Notes: generated by a model not told the origin, from the sequence alone. DNA of 64,000 bases from Planctomycetota bacterium (GCA_016873165.1 VGXV01000002.1:62001-126000), one strand, 5' to 3'; positions 16,618 through 26,300 are shown, counted from the first letter of the stretch. A program made the numbers and translations.

Positions 16618-17853
16618 TTAAGTATTCCTGCCGGCAATGTTTTTTAAATTATCCATTCCGCACCATTCTTCTTTGGTATAAAGAAGGTATGGATTTGAAG
16701 TCTCACCGGTTTTATCCGCTCTCTGCATATTTTCAAAAATAAATTCAAACTCTTCCGGGCTGATACTTTTGCCTCCCAGCCCGCCAATAAAGGAAAGCAA
16801 AACAGGTCTTTCCTTTTCGTTATACATACTGCCGGCAATCTCAGAAAACAAAATGCCGCCTTTTCCCACACTGATATTTTGATCTAACACTGCTACTGCC
16901 TTTCTGCCTCTCAGCGCCTCCTGAATATCGGTTTCGGGAAACGGCCTTACCATTCTGATTCTCAGAAGGCCTATGCGGAAGCCTTTTGCCCTTGCCTTTT
17001 TTATCGCTGCTTTTCCCAGAGTTGAAAAGGAATTCGTCATGATCAATACATATTCGGCATTGTCCATCATGAATTCCTCAACGACGCCATAGAACCTTCC
17101 AAACAATTCTCCAAATTCCCTGGCTGTTTCTTTATAAACACTGAGACCATTCATACTCGCCAGATGCATTTGATATTTGAAATAGGTGTACACAGACCCA
17201 CCCAGAACGGCAACTCCTTGTGACAACGGCTGGCTGGCTTTGAAAAATGCATGCCTGGATTCATATGCAGGCAAAAATTTTCTTACTTCATTCTTATCAG
17301 GTATTTCTACCGGTTCTCTTGTAAAGGAAAGGTAGAAACCATCCATATTGATAAGCACCGGCAAAAGAACCCGCTCGTCTTCGGCTAATTTATAGGCAAT
17401 GAGCACCGAGTCTAGAATTTCCTGACACGTCTCGCAGTGAATCTGTAAAAAACCCGTATCACGCGCGGAGAGAATATCATTGTGATCCGGTTCAAGGGTT
17501 ATTGGCGCAGAGAGTCCCCTTGATACATTTACCATAACAAGAGGCGCCCGCCACCCTGCGACGGTATAAAGCATTTCAAAGCCGTAGAGAAGACCCTGGC
17601 TCGATGTTGCGGTAAAAACCCTTACTCCCGTTACTGTTGCAGCGCCGGCGGCAGTAATCATTGAATGCTCTGATTCCAGGGTAACAAACCTGGCATCCAT
17701 TTCTCCGTTATTTATCCAATGCACCAGCTTTTCAATTATCTCAGTTTGCGGAGTTATCGGATATGTCGGAATATAGTCAACGTCTGCCAGTCTCACGCCC
17801 CAGGCCGCTGCTGCATTGCCTGTAAGCATTTCCCTTTTATCTTCCCTATGCAT
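16618..17853 (-). CDS. porA: 2-oxoacid (pyruvate-type):ferredoxin oxidoreductase, alpha subunit
   Basis: A 411-residue PorA. It has YIPTYPITPQTEIIEKL (the TYPITP signature), the VTLESEHSMITAAGAATVTG block with the catalytic-pocket glutamate, FTATSSQGLLYGFEML and a C-terminal TPP/domain II with VAVLDQNISVGKGGILF. Two starts are possible: 17853 (MHREDKREML) or residue 9; neither has a clear Shine-Dalgarno. It lies 30 nt after rubrerythrin and upstream of porB on the minus strand. In this setting the complex probably runs in the carboxylating direction to make pyruvate, or links acetyl-CoA to ferredoxin; direction cannot be read from sequence. Confidence 0.9.
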   Translation of the reverse strand: MHREDKREMLTGNAAAAWGVRLADVDYIPTYPITPQTEIIEKLVHWINNGEMDARFVTLESEHSMITAAGAATVTGVRVFTATSSQGLLYGFEMLYTVAGWRAPLVMVNVSRGLSAPITLEPDHNDILSARDTGFLQIHCETCQEILDSVLIAYKLAEDERVLLPVLINMDGFYLSFTREPVEIPDKNEVRKFLPAYESRHAFFKASQPLSQGVAVLGGSVYTYFKYQMHLASMNGLSVYKETAREFGELFGRFYGVVEEFMMDNAEYVLIMTNSFSTLGKAAIKKARAKGFRIGLLRIRMVRPFPETDIQEALRGRKAVAVLDQNISVGKGGILFSEIAGSMYNEKERPVLLSFIGGLGGKSISPEEFEFIFENMQRADKTGETSNPYLLYTKEEWCGMDNLKNIAGRNT

Positions 17854-17883
17854 GGATTTTTTGCAAAACGGAACGGAACCGGT

Positions 17884-18375
17884 TTAATTAATTAATTTAA
17901 ATTGTGCTTTGGGAGCGCCGCATATAGCACATGAATCGGGAGCTTGTTTTTCAACGGTATTGCCACATACCTGGCACACATAATAATCAACAGCTTCGTT
18001 CTTCCCCAGATTGTCCAGCGCCTTTTTGTATAAATTTGCATGAATGCTTTCTACCTTGTTAGCAAACGTAAAACTTTGCTCTGCCTTTTTATTGCCCTCT
18101 TTTTTTGCATTTGCAATCATTTCCGGATACATTTTTGTAAATTCATGCGTTTCACCGTTTATCGCATCCTGAATATTCTCTTTCGTGCTGCAAATTCCTC
18201 CCAAAACACGGAAATGACTATGGGCATGTACGGTTTCCGCTTCCGCAGCGGCGCGAAAGAGCTTTGCAACCTGCTTATATCCTTCTTCTTCGGCTTTTTT
18301 TGCAAAAGCAAGATACTTTCTGTTTGCCTGAGATTCCCCCGCAAACGCATTTTTCAAATCATCCGTAGTCGCCAT
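17884..18375 (-). CDS. Rubrerythrin
   Basis: A 163-residue peroxide-scavenging diiron protein. The ferritin-like domain has FAGESQANRKY (E14), AEAETVHAHSH (E47, H50) and NKVESIHANLY (E110, H112). The C-terminal rubredoxin-like domain has CQVCGN and CAICGAPK (Cys 134, 137, 149, 152). A GGAGG-like site precedes the ATG. It protects oxygen-sensitive metal enzymes, and the adjacent oxidoreductase genes would be plausible clients. A promoter candidate lies upstream. Confidence 0.95.
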   Translation of the reverse strand: MATTDDLKNAFAGESQANRKYLAFAKKAEEEGYKQVAKLFRAAAEAETVHAHSHFRVLGGICSTKENIQDAINGETHEFTKMYPEMIANAKKEGNKKAEQSFTFANKVESIHANLYKKALDNLGKNEAVDYYVCQVCGNTVEKQAPDSCAICGAPKAQFKLIN

Positions 18376-18435
18376 AATTACTCCTCCTTTAAAAATGATT
18401 ATTGTATTTCAAGAGACACTGTCTCGCATGATGGT

Positions 18436-18465
18436 ATATTAGCAAAATACCGTATATTTTTTCAA
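18436..18465 (-). promoter_or_regulatory. Candidate sigma70 promoter for rubrerythrin
   Basis: On the minus strand TTGAAA (18460-18465), an 18-nt spacer and TAATAT (18436-18441) lie 60 nt upstream of the start codon. Reasonable match to consensus; not tested. Confidence 0.5.
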
Positions 18466-18600
18466 CTTCCGAATAAATATACCTTACGGGTTCATAAGTT
18501 ACGAAATGGAGAGTGAAGCGCCACTTCGTCAATACATGAAATCCTTCCGGCAAATGGGAAGTGAAACCGAAGAATAGAAAGAAAAATGCCTAAATTTCCA

Positions 18601-19344
18601 TCATGTATTTCTTTTGCTCACCGTCTCAAACAAAAGCCCCTTTTTATGTAGTTGCTTGAATTTCAAAACCATAAGCAATGTTTTCAGGAGTATTTTATAA
18701 TTCAGTTTTGTTTCCCCGTGAATTCTGTCTTCAAATTCTATCGGTATTTCTTTGATGGAAAATCCTTTCACGTGGGCTCTATAAAACACCTCTGATACGA
18801 TTGAAGGGCCGGTTGAAATCATTGTGCCTAACTGAATGGCCTCCAATACCTTTCTTTTGAAACACCGGTACCCGGAAGAAACATCGTTTATTTTCAGTCC
18901 CAGTAGAATCCTGACGTAAACCCCTGCCAGGAATGTTACTATTCTGCGGACGATCCCCCTGTTCACATCCCTGCCGCCGCTCACAAACCTCGACCCGATC
19001 ACCATGTCTGCATTTTGTAAGGCATTCAGCATGGCCGGAATATATTTCGGATGATGCGAAAAATCGGCGTCCATTTCCACAATATAATCCGCGCCGTGAT
19101 CCAAGGCATATTGAAAACCGGCAATGCCTGCTGAACCCCTTCCCCTGTTGGTCGTTCTCAGAAGCAATTCAATCTCCGGATGTTTTGATGCGTATTTTTG
19201 CACTTCCTTGGCAGTTCCATCGGGCGAGTTATCATCAACCACCACAATATGCAAATCAGAAATCTTCAGATTTACTATTTCCTGAATTAATTTTCCGATG
19301 TTTTCTCTTTCGTTATAGGTAGGTATCATTACATATGTTTTCAT
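18601..19344 (-). CDS. GT2 glycosyltransferase, polyprenol-phosphate mannosyltransferase type
   Basis: A 247-residue DPM1-like enzyme that moves a sugar from a nucleotide sugar to a polyprenyl phosphate. MIPTYNERENIGKLI and VVVDDNSPDGTA form the nucleotide-binding part, YIVEMDADFSHHP carries the DxD metal motif and MVIGSRFVSGGR is typical of the family. There is no C-terminal membrane domain, as in soluble DPM1. It starts 2 nt after the M20 peptidase stop and is co-transcribed with it, though no functional link is evident. It probably feeds envelope glycans or protein glycosylation. Confidence 0.88.
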   Translation of the reverse strand: MKTYVMIPTYNERENIGKLIQEIVNLKISDLHIVVVDDNSPDGTAKEVQKYASKHPEIELLLRTTNRGRGSAGIAGFQYALDHGADYIVEMDADFSHHPKYIPAMLNALQNADMVIGSRFVSGGRDVNRGIVRRIVTFLAGVYVRILLGLKINDVSSGYRCFKRKVLEAIQLGTMISTGPSIVSEVFYRAHVKGFSIKEIPIEFEDRIHGETKLNYKILLKTLLMVLKFKQLHKKGLLFETVSKRNT

Positions 19345-19346
19345 AA

Positions 19347-20549
19347 TTACGTCAACATCTCCATTGAAATAAGCGCCATAATCTTCGCAAAATCGATTAA
19401 TTCCTGAATGCTTATCGACTCATTCGCGGCATGCGCTTCATCATGGTCGCCGGGTCCAAACCCTACCGAAATAATGCCTTTTTGTATAAGCTGCTTCGTT
19501 ACGGTTGATCCTGATTGCCCCATCGGTTTCGGTTTGCGCCCTAAAATTGCTGCGGTATGTTTTGTAATTATTTCCACAAGCGGGTTATCGATAGGAACGT
19601 TCGTAGATGGCTGGTCAGAAGTGATTTTCAATTCAAACCTGGCGGAATGCTGTTCCTCAACCTCCTTCATAATGCACTGTATATCATTAATAATATCTAT
19701 CGGTGAATCCCCCGGTAAATAGCGCAGGTCTATTTGCGCTTTGCAACTGGCAGGCACTATATTCGCCACCGTTCCTCCATGAATCGCCCCAAGATTCATG
19801 GTTGGAGGGGAATGCAATGGATGGGAGGTGTGCCTGAACTTATACTGTCTTATCCGGTTTAACAGCGTTATCATATTCCACACGGCATTCACACCTCTGT
19901 CCGGCGTGGAACCATGCGCCTGCTTTCCGAATGAAGTTATCTCAAGAAATAACGCCCCCTTCTCCGTCACGTCGATCATTTGCATATTATGCGCCACATC
20001 GGGAATGATAGCATAATCGGCGTGGATACCGCACTCATTGAGCAAATATTCCATGCCCAACGCGGAGCCTCTTTCCTCATCTGCAACGCCCGCCAGTATA
20101 AATTGGCCTCTTAGTCCGGATTCATTTTCCTTAAGATACTTTGCCACCGCGATCAAAGAAGCCATTTGGCCTTTATTATCAGAAGAACCCCTGCCGAATA
20201 TCCTACCGTTTTCAACATATGCGCTAAACGGATCCCGCAGCCAGCCTTCGCCGGCGGGCACAACGTCCAAATGGCATGCAGCCAGCAATGACGGAGCATT
20301 CTGCGACCGTTTCTGCTTGCCGATATATCCGATAATATTTGTCCTTTTTTTCTCTTTTTCAAATATTTTGTAAGGAATCTTCAGCGACTTGAAATATTCC
20401 TCCACTACGGAAACCGCCAGAATTTCATTACCCGGAGGATTCTCGGTTTTTGTATTTATTAATTTGCACGCAAAATTGACTATCTCATTTGCTTCTTTCT
20501 GCATGTATTTTTCTATGTCTTTTACCATATCATTCATTACCGGATTCAT
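19347..20549 (-). CDS. M20 family metallopeptidase/deacylase (ArgE/DapE/CPG2 class)
   Basis: About 400 residues from the chosen start MNPVMNDMVKDIEKYMQ; the open frame extends to 20693 but the added N-terminus looks non-coding. Zinc-site blocks: LLAACHLDVVPAGEGW (His, with catalytic Asp two residues on), GRGSSDNKGQMAS (bridging Asp), AGVADEERGSALG (catalytic Glu and zinc Glu) and GDHDEAHAANESI (C-terminal His). The dimerisation domain starts around KQAHGSTPDRGVNA. Substrate specificity (N-acyl amino acid, peptide or succinyl-DAP) cannot be decided. It is divergent from ftsH with a 200-nt shared upstream region. Confidence 0.85.
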   Translation of the reverse strand: MNPVMNDMVKDIEKYMQKEANEIVNFACKLINTKTENPPGNEILAVSVVEEYFKSLKIPYKIFEKEKKRTNIIGYIGKQKRSQNAPSLLAACHLDVVPAGEGWLRDPFSAYVENGRIFGRGSSDNKGQMASLIAVAKYLKENESGLRGQFILAGVADEERGSALGMEYLLNECGIHADYAIIPDVAHNMQMIDVTEKGALFLEITSFGKQAHGSTPDRGVNAVWNMITLLNRIRQYKFRHTSHPLHSPPTMNLGAIHGGTVANIVPASCKAQIDLRYLPGDSPIDIINDIQCIMKEVEEQHSARFELKITSDQPSTNVPIDNPLVEIITKHTAAILGRKPKPMGQSGSTVTKQLIQKGIISVGFGPGDHDEAHAANESISIQELIDFAKIMALISMEMLT

Positions 20550-20750
20550 TAAAAATGTTTTCTGGAAAGCAAAAACCCATTCAAAATAATTCCTTGCTAA
20601 AATGCGCCTGCAAAGTACAATAAGATAAAAATCGCTGCCCTTTTTTGTAAAAATCGGAGAATCTTGCCTCATGCGCAAAAGGAAATAGATCACAAATTAT
20701 ATGCAAAAAACACAATAAAATTCAATGTAATTGATAGGTTAAATTAAACA

Positions 20751-22628
20751 ATGAAAAAAAACCAGCAAAAGAAATATCCAGCGCCATCGCCACAATTAAA
20801 AATCTTCATTATCTTCATTCTGTTTTTCATTGCTATCTATATGTTGCAGCGGTTTTCTGCTTCCACTTCAGTGCCTTCCCGGCATTCCATCAGTTACAGC
20901 CAATTCATTGAACAACTGGAAACAGGTAATATATCTTCCGTCACTATCAGAAAATTGCATATAACAGGCCAATTTTACAATGAAGCGCTCCTTCCGCTTA
21001 ATAAAAATCAGGAACCAACGCCGGTCAGAGACTTCCAAACGCAACTGCCAAGTTTTCAGGGGGAGGGATTGATAGAAAAACTCAACCAAAAACATGTGGA
21101 AATTCGTGTGGAATCTACAGAAGAAGGATCATTTTTCTGGCAAATTTTTATCGGCATGCTTCCCTGGATAATCATTATCGGCGTCTGGATGCTTATAATG
21201 AGAGGCGCAAGACAGGTGGGTGGTGGCGCGGGAGGGCTTTTCACCTTCGGCCAGAGCAAGGCAACGCTTTTTGACGCAAAAAAACCGAAAATCACTTACA
21301 ATGAAGTGGCAGGCATGGATAATGTGAAAAAAGAACTGACCGAAGTGATAGAATTCCTTAAAGATCCGGGCAAATTTGAAAAAATAGGGGCAAAGGTGCC
21401 AAAGGGAGTCCTGCTTATCGGCCCCCCCGGAACGGGAAAAACGCTCCTTGCGCGCGCGACTGCCGGAGAGGCAGGAGTGCCTTTTTACAGCATCAGCGCC
21501 TCGGAATTTATTGAAATGTTTGTGGGAGTCGGGGCTGCACGCGTCAGGGATATGTTCAAAAAAGCAAAAGACGCGCACCCGAGTATTATCTTTATTGATG
21601 AAATTGACGCTGTGGGGAGAACACGCGGAGCAGGGTTTGGCGGCGGGCACGATGAAAGGGAACAAACACTGAATCAGCTTTTATCGGAAATGGACGGCTT
21701 TGACCCCCATACGGAAGTCATAGTGATGGCCGCCACAAACAGGCCTGACGTGCTTGATCCCGCGCTTCTCAGACCCGGCAGATTTGACAGACAACTGGTA
21801 ATCGATAGGCCGGGCTGGAAGGAACGTAAAAAAATCCTTGATGTTCATGTCAGAAACAAAAAACTTGATGATAAGGTTGATCTCGAAAAGATTGCAAGAG
21901 GCACCCCGGGAATGACAGGCGCAGACCTTGAGAATCTTGCAAACGAAGCCGCCCTTATCGCCGTGCGCAAAAAGAAGAAAACGATTAACATGGAAGATTT
22001 CGACGAAGCGCGAGACAAGATTCTTATGGGCACCGTCAGGGAAGAAACCATCAGCGAACTGGAAAAACGCATTACCGCTTATCATGAAGCGGGACACGCT
22101 CTCGTATCAATGAAACTGCCGGGAACAGACCCCATACACAAGGTAAGCATAGTTCCCAGAGGATTGGCTATGGGTGTGACACAAATGCTCCCGGCGGAAG
22201 ACCGGCATTATTATCCGAAACAATACCTCATCAACAAACTCACCGTTGCCCTCGCAGGCAGGGGGGCGGAAAAGCTGATCTTTAATGATGTAAGCACCGG
22301 CGCCCAGAACGACCTCAAAGAGGCGACCGCGCTTGCCGAAAAGATGGTCGCGCAATGGGGCATGAGCGACAAAGTAGGCCCCATCAACCTTGGAAGGGCG
22401 GAGGAGCATCCGTTTTTAGGAAGAGAACTCTCACTGCCAAAACGTTACAGCGAGGATATGGCATGGCTCATGGATCAGGAAATACAAAAACTCATTTTGG
22501 AGGGAGAAGCAAAAGCGGAAAATATATTAAAAAATAACAAAGCCTCCCTTGAAAAACTTGCAGAAGCGCTGATCAGGGAAGAAACCCTTGAAAAAGAAGA
22601 TGTGGAAAAAATACTTGAAAGTGCATAA
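20751..22628 (+). CDS. ftsH: ATP-dependent membrane zinc protease FtsH
   Basis: A 625-residue inner-membrane AAA+ protease for quality control. TM1 spans about 17-33, a roughly 95-residue extracytoplasmic domain follows, and TM2 is at about 131-150. Walker A GPPGTGKT is at 224-231, [12 protein letters not shown] is Walker B, and [21 protein letters not shown] is the second-region-of-homology. The zinc site HEAGH is at 445-449, with a downstream Asp in the NDLKEAT region. Complete and normal. Anammox genomes carry several ftsH genes; this could be one of a set. Confidence 0.96.
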   Translation: MKKNQQKKYPAPSPQLKIFIIFILFFIAIYMLQRFSASTSVPSRHSISYSQFIEQLETGNISSVTIRKLHITGQFYNEALLPLNKNQEPTPVRDFQTQLPSFQGEGLIEKLNQKHVEIRVESTEEGSFFWQIFIGMLPWIIIIGVWMLIMRGARQVGGGAGGLFTFGQSKATLFDAKKPKITYNEVAGMDNVKKELTEVIEFLKDPGKFEKIGAKVPKGVLLIGPPGTGKTLLARATAGEAGVPFYSISASEFIEMFVGVGAARVRDMFKKAKDAHPSIIFIDEIDAVGRTRGAGFGGGHDEREQTLNQLLSEMDGFDPHTEVIVMAATNRPDVLDPALLRPGRFDRQLVIDRPGWKERKKILDVHVRNKKLDDKVDLEKIARGTPGMTGADLENLANEAALIAVRKKKKTINMEDFDEARDKILMGTVREETISELEKRITAYHEAGHALVSMKLPGTDPIHKVSIVPRGLAMGVTQMLPAEDRHYYPKQYLINKLTVALAGRGAEKLIFNDVSTGAQNDLKEATALAEKMVAQWGMSDKVGPINLGRAEEHPFLGRELSLPKRYSEDMAWLMDQEIQKLILEGEAKAENILKNNKASLEKLAEALIREETLEKEDVEKILESA

Positions 22629-22797
22629 GCACAATACTGCAACAGACGCAAGCCAATAGATTCTCGAAAAGTGTTTGAGGGGATTGTGTATGTATTGAGG
22701 ACCGGTTGCCGGTAGGAAATTTTGGCAAGAAAATGTTTTGTAGTACAAGTCCTGTTCGTTCATATCTTCTCCAATGAAGGAACAACGCTATATAAAA

Positions 22798-22902
22798 ATG
22801 GAGAAGAAAAAACTATCTGATATTACCGTTGATAAGCTTAAAAATATCATTCACAACGTTATATCTGAAGATTTGGAAGCAATGGAGAAACCATTGAAAT
22901 AA
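22798..22902 (+). CDS. Small ORF, unknown, antitoxin-like arrangement
   Basis: A 34-residue frame (MEKKKLSDITVDKLKNIIHN and on to EAMEKPLK), too short to classify. Its stop overlaps the next small ORF by one base (TAATG), and that ORF overlaps a third, toxin-like frame, suggesting a decayed operon of tiny genes. No recognised domain. Confidence 0.35.
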   Translation: MEKKKLSDITVDKLKNIIHNVISEDLEAMEKPLK

Positions 22903-23006
22903 TGTCAGATAAGAAACGCATGAGACAAATCAAACAAGCAGATAAGGATTGGATAACAAAGAAAAAAGATGCATATACGTCATGGGATAAAGTGAAGCAT
23001 GTATAA
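22902..23006 (+). CDS. Small basic ORF, unknown
   Basis: A 34-residue Lys-rich frame (MSDKKRMRQIKQADKDWITK ending WDKVKHV). It overlaps the preceding ORF by 1 nt and the following RelE-like frame (start 22999) by 8 nt. This is the stop-start overlap typical of toxin-antitoxin operons. Function unknown. Confidence 0.35.
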   Translation: MSDKKRMRQIKQADKDWITKKKDAYTSWDKVKHV

Positions 23007-23150
23007 GATAATTCTTTATAAGAATGCCGTCAAATTTTATAACAATGCAGATATTTCCTTACATTGAAATTTACTATTATCGAAAGAGGAAGGGTGCGGC
23101 AGAATATTCTTTTTAAACTATCAGATGGGGAAGTATCCCTGTTTTTATTG
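22999..23150 (+). pseudogene. Possible RelE/ParE-type toxin N-terminus, broken
   Basis: MYKIILYKNAVKFYNNADIS resembles the first strand and helix of RelE/HigB-family toxins, then a stop. Downstream to 23185 another frame gives ERGRVRQNILFKLSDGEVSL, unassigned. The assignment rests on about 20 residues and is weak. Confidence 0.3.
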
Positions 23151-23193
23151 GCTAAAGCAATTGAACTTTTTATTTCTAAAAAGCAAAGAACAT

Positions 23194-23989
23194 AAAACAG
23201 TCGCTGTCCCTATTATCCAAATGAAGCCAAGCTTGCGTGCGAAATTCTCCTTAGCGACAAAGGCTATACGAATGTGAAAGTAGTGGCGACAAAAGATATA
23301 CCCTACAGAGGATTCTAAATAACCTAAAATTGAAATTGATAACCATGTAATCCACTTGACCGCTAAAGGCCCCGTCAATTCTAGCAAGGCGGTTATTTTT
23401 GACCTGCCTGACAAGTTCGGCCGTTCTCTGGGCGGCAAGTGATCACAACGTTAGACATGAGTGATTTCGTATGAGCGATCCCGTGTTCGTCTGCCCACAC
23501 TGCGGAAACAAGACTCCGCACAAATCCGTTTTTTCTCATAGCTATGTTGGTGACTGGTACGGGTCGGATGGCACGCTTGCGGAGGACCCGCCAACATCGC
23601 ACTACTCCGGGTACTCCTGCGCGACGTGTGGTGATCTCAGCATTTATGAAAGCCATGACTACGATGCCGGCGAAGAACTTGTCTTTCCGTCGGATGTCCA
23701 CTTAGACCCATCAATACCAGAGATCGTAGCGAGTAATTACCGTGAATCTAAGCGAGTACAAAAGGTCTCCCCCAACGCATTCGCAGTGCTAATTCGCCGC
23801 TCGCTGGAAGCACTATGCGATGACAGAGGCGTTGCCCAAGGAACCCTACACGCGCGCCTAAAGAGCCTTGCGGAGAAAGGCGAGATTCCACCGGTTCTTG
23901 TTGAAGTAACTGACGTTCTTAGAACGCTGGGGAATTCCGGAGCGCACAACACAGACCAAGATAAAGATAATAGGGACAGCGACCGTTTT
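23194..23989. mobile_element. Segment bounded by 24-bp inverted repeats (MITE-like or REP pair)
   Basis: Left arm 23194-23217 starts AAAACAGTCGCTGTCC; right arm 23966-23989 is its inverse complement with one mismatch in 24. The left arm interrupts a protein-like frame that resumes as PNEAKLACEILLSDKGY to IPYRGF and stop. The right arm truncates the DUF4145 gene and supplies its stop codon. No transposase lies inside. Either a non-autonomous element carrying the gene or two independent insertions of the same dispersed repeat would give this picture. Confidence 0.6.
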
Positions 23990-23992
23990 TAG
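23471..23992 (+). CDS. DUF4145-domain protein, C-terminally truncated
   Basis: 173 residues. The N-terminal zinc ribbon (FVCPHCGNKTPH, YSCATCGDLSIY) is followed by a helical DUF4145 part: SPNAFAVLIRRSLEALCDDR, LHARLKSLAEKGEIP and LRTLGNSGAHN. Family members continue 30 or more residues after the GxxGAH motif; here the frame enters the right inverted repeat and ends NRDSDRF. Codon usage is more GC-rich than the neighbours, indicating recent transfer. A GTTAGAC sequence 13 nt upstream of the start resembles an integron cassette boundary, but no complete attC is visible. DUF4145 proteins often occur with defence genes; function unproven. Confidence 0.7.
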   Translation: MSDPVFVCPHCGNKTPHKSVFSHSYVGDWYGSDGTLAEDPPTSHYSGYSCATCGDLSIYESHDYDAGEELVFPSDVHLDPSIPEIVASNYRESKRVQKVSPNAFAVLIRRSLEALCDDRGVAQGTLHARLKSLAEKGEIPPVLVEVTDVLRTLGNSGAHNTDQDKDNRDSDRF

Positions 23993-24382
23993 TCAATGGC
24001 ATTTTGTAAAAACTATCAAGCAACCTCTAAAGTATAATACTTTAAAGTATTCACTTTTTTTAACGATCACGATAAAAAAAATTCTTATTATAGAGGAAGG
24101 AAGTCCTAATTGTTTAGCATTATCCTCCTAATTGTGGATAATAATCACAGCATTTAAAGTAGCATTCCCGATATGATATGCTTTCTATATTCTGAAAGCA
24201 TTGATTTTTGCATGATTTAACTGTAATTTTTGTAAAAGATCAAGTTTTAATATATTCATTTTTAAAAAGAGAAGGTTTTTCTGTTTTCTCGCGTAAAGAC
24301 ACGGAGTTACGAAGGATGAAAAATAGTCCCTATTATTTACTTCAAGATTTCTATTGATAACTATTGTTTTGTATGAGGTGTT
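23993..24382. other. AT-rich intergenic region, nothing recognised
   Basis: About 390 nt of AT-rich sequence between the inverted-repeat segment and fic. No ORF, RNA gene or strong terminator hairpin was seen. Confidence 0.6.
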
Positions 24383-25546
24383 TCAATCTACATGCAATGT
24401 AGGTGGCAAAAAGGCGAGTATTATTTCCTTTCTTGGGAGTATTCCTTCTTTCGTTTTTTTGATCAAGTCCATTTTTCCCAAAATATTAATATCGCGAATA
24501 AGGGTTTTTTGTGTTTTGTTTGCATACTTCTCGGCTATCTGAGGTGTAATATGCTTGACCTTTGATACAGGTATTCCTGCATCATGTTTGGAAAGGTCTA
24601 ATATTAAATCTCGGCGTCTATGATCAGAGGTCGTGTGTTTATCTTTAAATATAAAGTGAATAAAATTAATCCAGTGAACTTCTAATTGTTGTTTTCTTAT
24701 TAAATTAATTTGTGATTTTAGGCCGTCAACAAAGCCTTGAAGGGCGTATTCAATAAAAGGTACAATATTACCTCCTGATTTGCTTGCATTGTCTAATTGT
24801 CTGTAATATTCCTGTCTCGTTTCATTATAATGATTGCTGAGGAGATGTGCAGATGCTGATGGCACACCGGAGGTTAGTAATATTTGAAATTCCAGTAAAC
24901 GGGCGGTCCTTCCATTGCCGTCCATAAAAGGATGAATCCATGCAATATAAAGATGCGATAGTATTGATTTTAATATACCGAAAGCAATAGTTTGTCCTTG
25001 CGGCGGAACAAACTCTTCATTGAGCCATTGGCAAAGTTTTTTCAATAAAAATTCACAATCTTGTGGTTCAACCGCTCTGTAACGGGCGACATCAACCATA
25101 CATTTTCTAATTTCTCCAGGCGAGACTTCTTTTTCATTGGGCAATCCTTTTAAAACAAGCCGATTAAAATTTTTAATTTTTTCAATACTAATATGTTTTA
25201 GCTCTTCATTTAAAACATGATTTTTTATAAGGTTGCATGATTCAATGATATTATCTATTTCTTTGCCAAGATATTCCTTTGAAGGAGGTAGTTCTAATTT
25301 CCCTTCAAGCCTTTTAAGCACTTCTTCTTCTGTTAATGTGTTTCCTTCGATTGCAGTTGTAGCCAAAGCACCTTTTGCCAAATAAACTTGATGCATATCT
25401 TCCGCTACTGCGGGCATTAAAGGAATACCTGCGATATGCGCGCATTTCGACTGTGCTTCTCCAAGGAGCATCCAAATATTATAAGGTATTTCCCTTAAAT
25501 CTGCCTTAAAAGTTATCCATTTATGTGTCTTTTCATATGTCCTCAT
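24383..25546 (-). CDS. Fic family AMP-transferase-type protein
   Basis: 387 residues with the Fic core HPFMDGNGRTARLL (HPFx(D/E)GNGR, near residue 205), which in active members transfers AMP or another nucleotide monophosphate from NTP to target proteins. An N-terminal inhibitory motif TTAIEGN (pattern S/T-x3-E-G/N, near residue 63) marks a self-inhibited class II Fic protein. The C-terminal third contains a winged-helix-like stretch (HITPQIAEKYANKTQKTLIR). Catalytic and inhibitory residues are intact, so it is likely functional although surrounded by decayed genes. Target unknown. Confidence 0.9.
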   Translation of the reverse strand: MRTYEKTHKWITFKADLREIPYNIWMLLGEAQSKCAHIAGIPLMPAVAEDMHQVYLAKGALATTAIEGNTLTEEEVLKRLEGKLELPPSKEYLGKEIDNIIESCNLIKNHVLNEELKHISIEKIKNFNRLVLKGLPNEKEVSPGEIRKCMVDVARYRAVEPQDCEFLLKKLCQWLNEEFVPPQGQTIAFGILKSILSHLYIAWIHPFMDGNGRTARLLEFQILLTSGVPSASAHLLSNHYNETRQEYYRQLDNASKSGGNIVPFIEYALQGFVDGLKSQINLIRKQQLEVHWINFIHFIFKDKHTTSDHRRRDLILDLSKHDAGIPVSKVKHITPQIAEKYANKTQKTLIRDINILGKMDLIKKTKEGILPRKEIILAFLPPTLHVD

Positions 25547-25929
25547 TTGTGTCCTATTTAAATATATGTATGTAATAAAGATATAATTATTATATATAAT
25601 ATTATGTCCATATAATTGTAATATTAGATACGTTTATTGTCTACTATTTTTATAGAATAATATATTGATATTAGTTAAATAGCCATATTCTATAGAATAG
25701 TGTCTTAACACTACGAAGCACACAGACGTTTTTCGATTTTCATAAACCGTTTTGAAATGGAGATGACTGCAAAAATCGTTATTAGAGTCTGATGTCTGAA
25801 TCCATAAGTAAGCATAACGGCAGTATTTTGAACATCAACTTCTATGCTTTGATAATTGACAAAAAATCTTGCAAAATAGAAATAATATTTCTAAATTGCA
25901 AACGTGTTGTCGGTAAGGTGATTCATCTC
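25547..25929. other. AT-rich upstream region of fic, no gene seen
   Basis: About 380 nt, extremely AT-rich next to fic. A 79-codon plus-strand frame here has no resemblance to a protein family and was not called. Confidence 0.5.
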
Positions 25930-25930
25930 A

Positions 25931-26300
25931 GCGAAACTATTCAAATATCTCAAACTGTTCCCTGTTGTGGTCATTGTAGGCCCGAGGCAATCAGGGAAGA
26001 TCACCTTTGCAAAGATGGAATTGCCTGAATGGCGATACTTTGACATGGAGAGCCTTCTGATTGATTACGGCAGGGTATCGGCTGATATAGGGTTTTTCCT
26101 TGAGCAGTACGGCGAGTATTGCATAATAGGCGAGGCGCAGATTTTCCCTGAACTGTTTCCGGCTTCGGGACAAGCGATCACACCATCAATCGGTATGTTG
26201 AATTGATGGAAACATATTTTCTTGTCGATAGGCTTATGGGATAGTAGTTTATTCCGGCAGTGAGGATTATAAACTTGACCGGCAAATTGAGGTTAAATCA
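25931..26300 (+). pseudogene. Decayed AAA ATPase of the DUF4143 family
   Basis: KLFPVVVIVGPRQSGKITFA corresponds to the family Walker A GPRQSGKTT, with the Thr after Lys changed to Ile. WRYFDMESLLIDYGRVSADI, FFLEQYGEYCIIGEAQIFPE and LFP follow. Then the central part is missing and the frame shifts. NRYVELMETYFLVDRLMG, stop, and VVYSGSEDYKLDRQIEVKS match the C-terminal region. Frameshifts, an internal deletion and a broken Walker A make this clearly dead. Intact members are about 400 residues. Confidence 0.75.

Noticed and set aside
21129..21665. Minus-strand ORF (178 codons) within ftsH
   Set aside because: Mirror of the AAA+ domain; composition typical of antisense frames.
23440..23475. Complete integron attC site before the DUF4145 gene
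   Set aside because: Only one GTTRRRY-type core is present; no matching RYYYAAC partner or folded arm was found upstream, so only a weak hint is kept.
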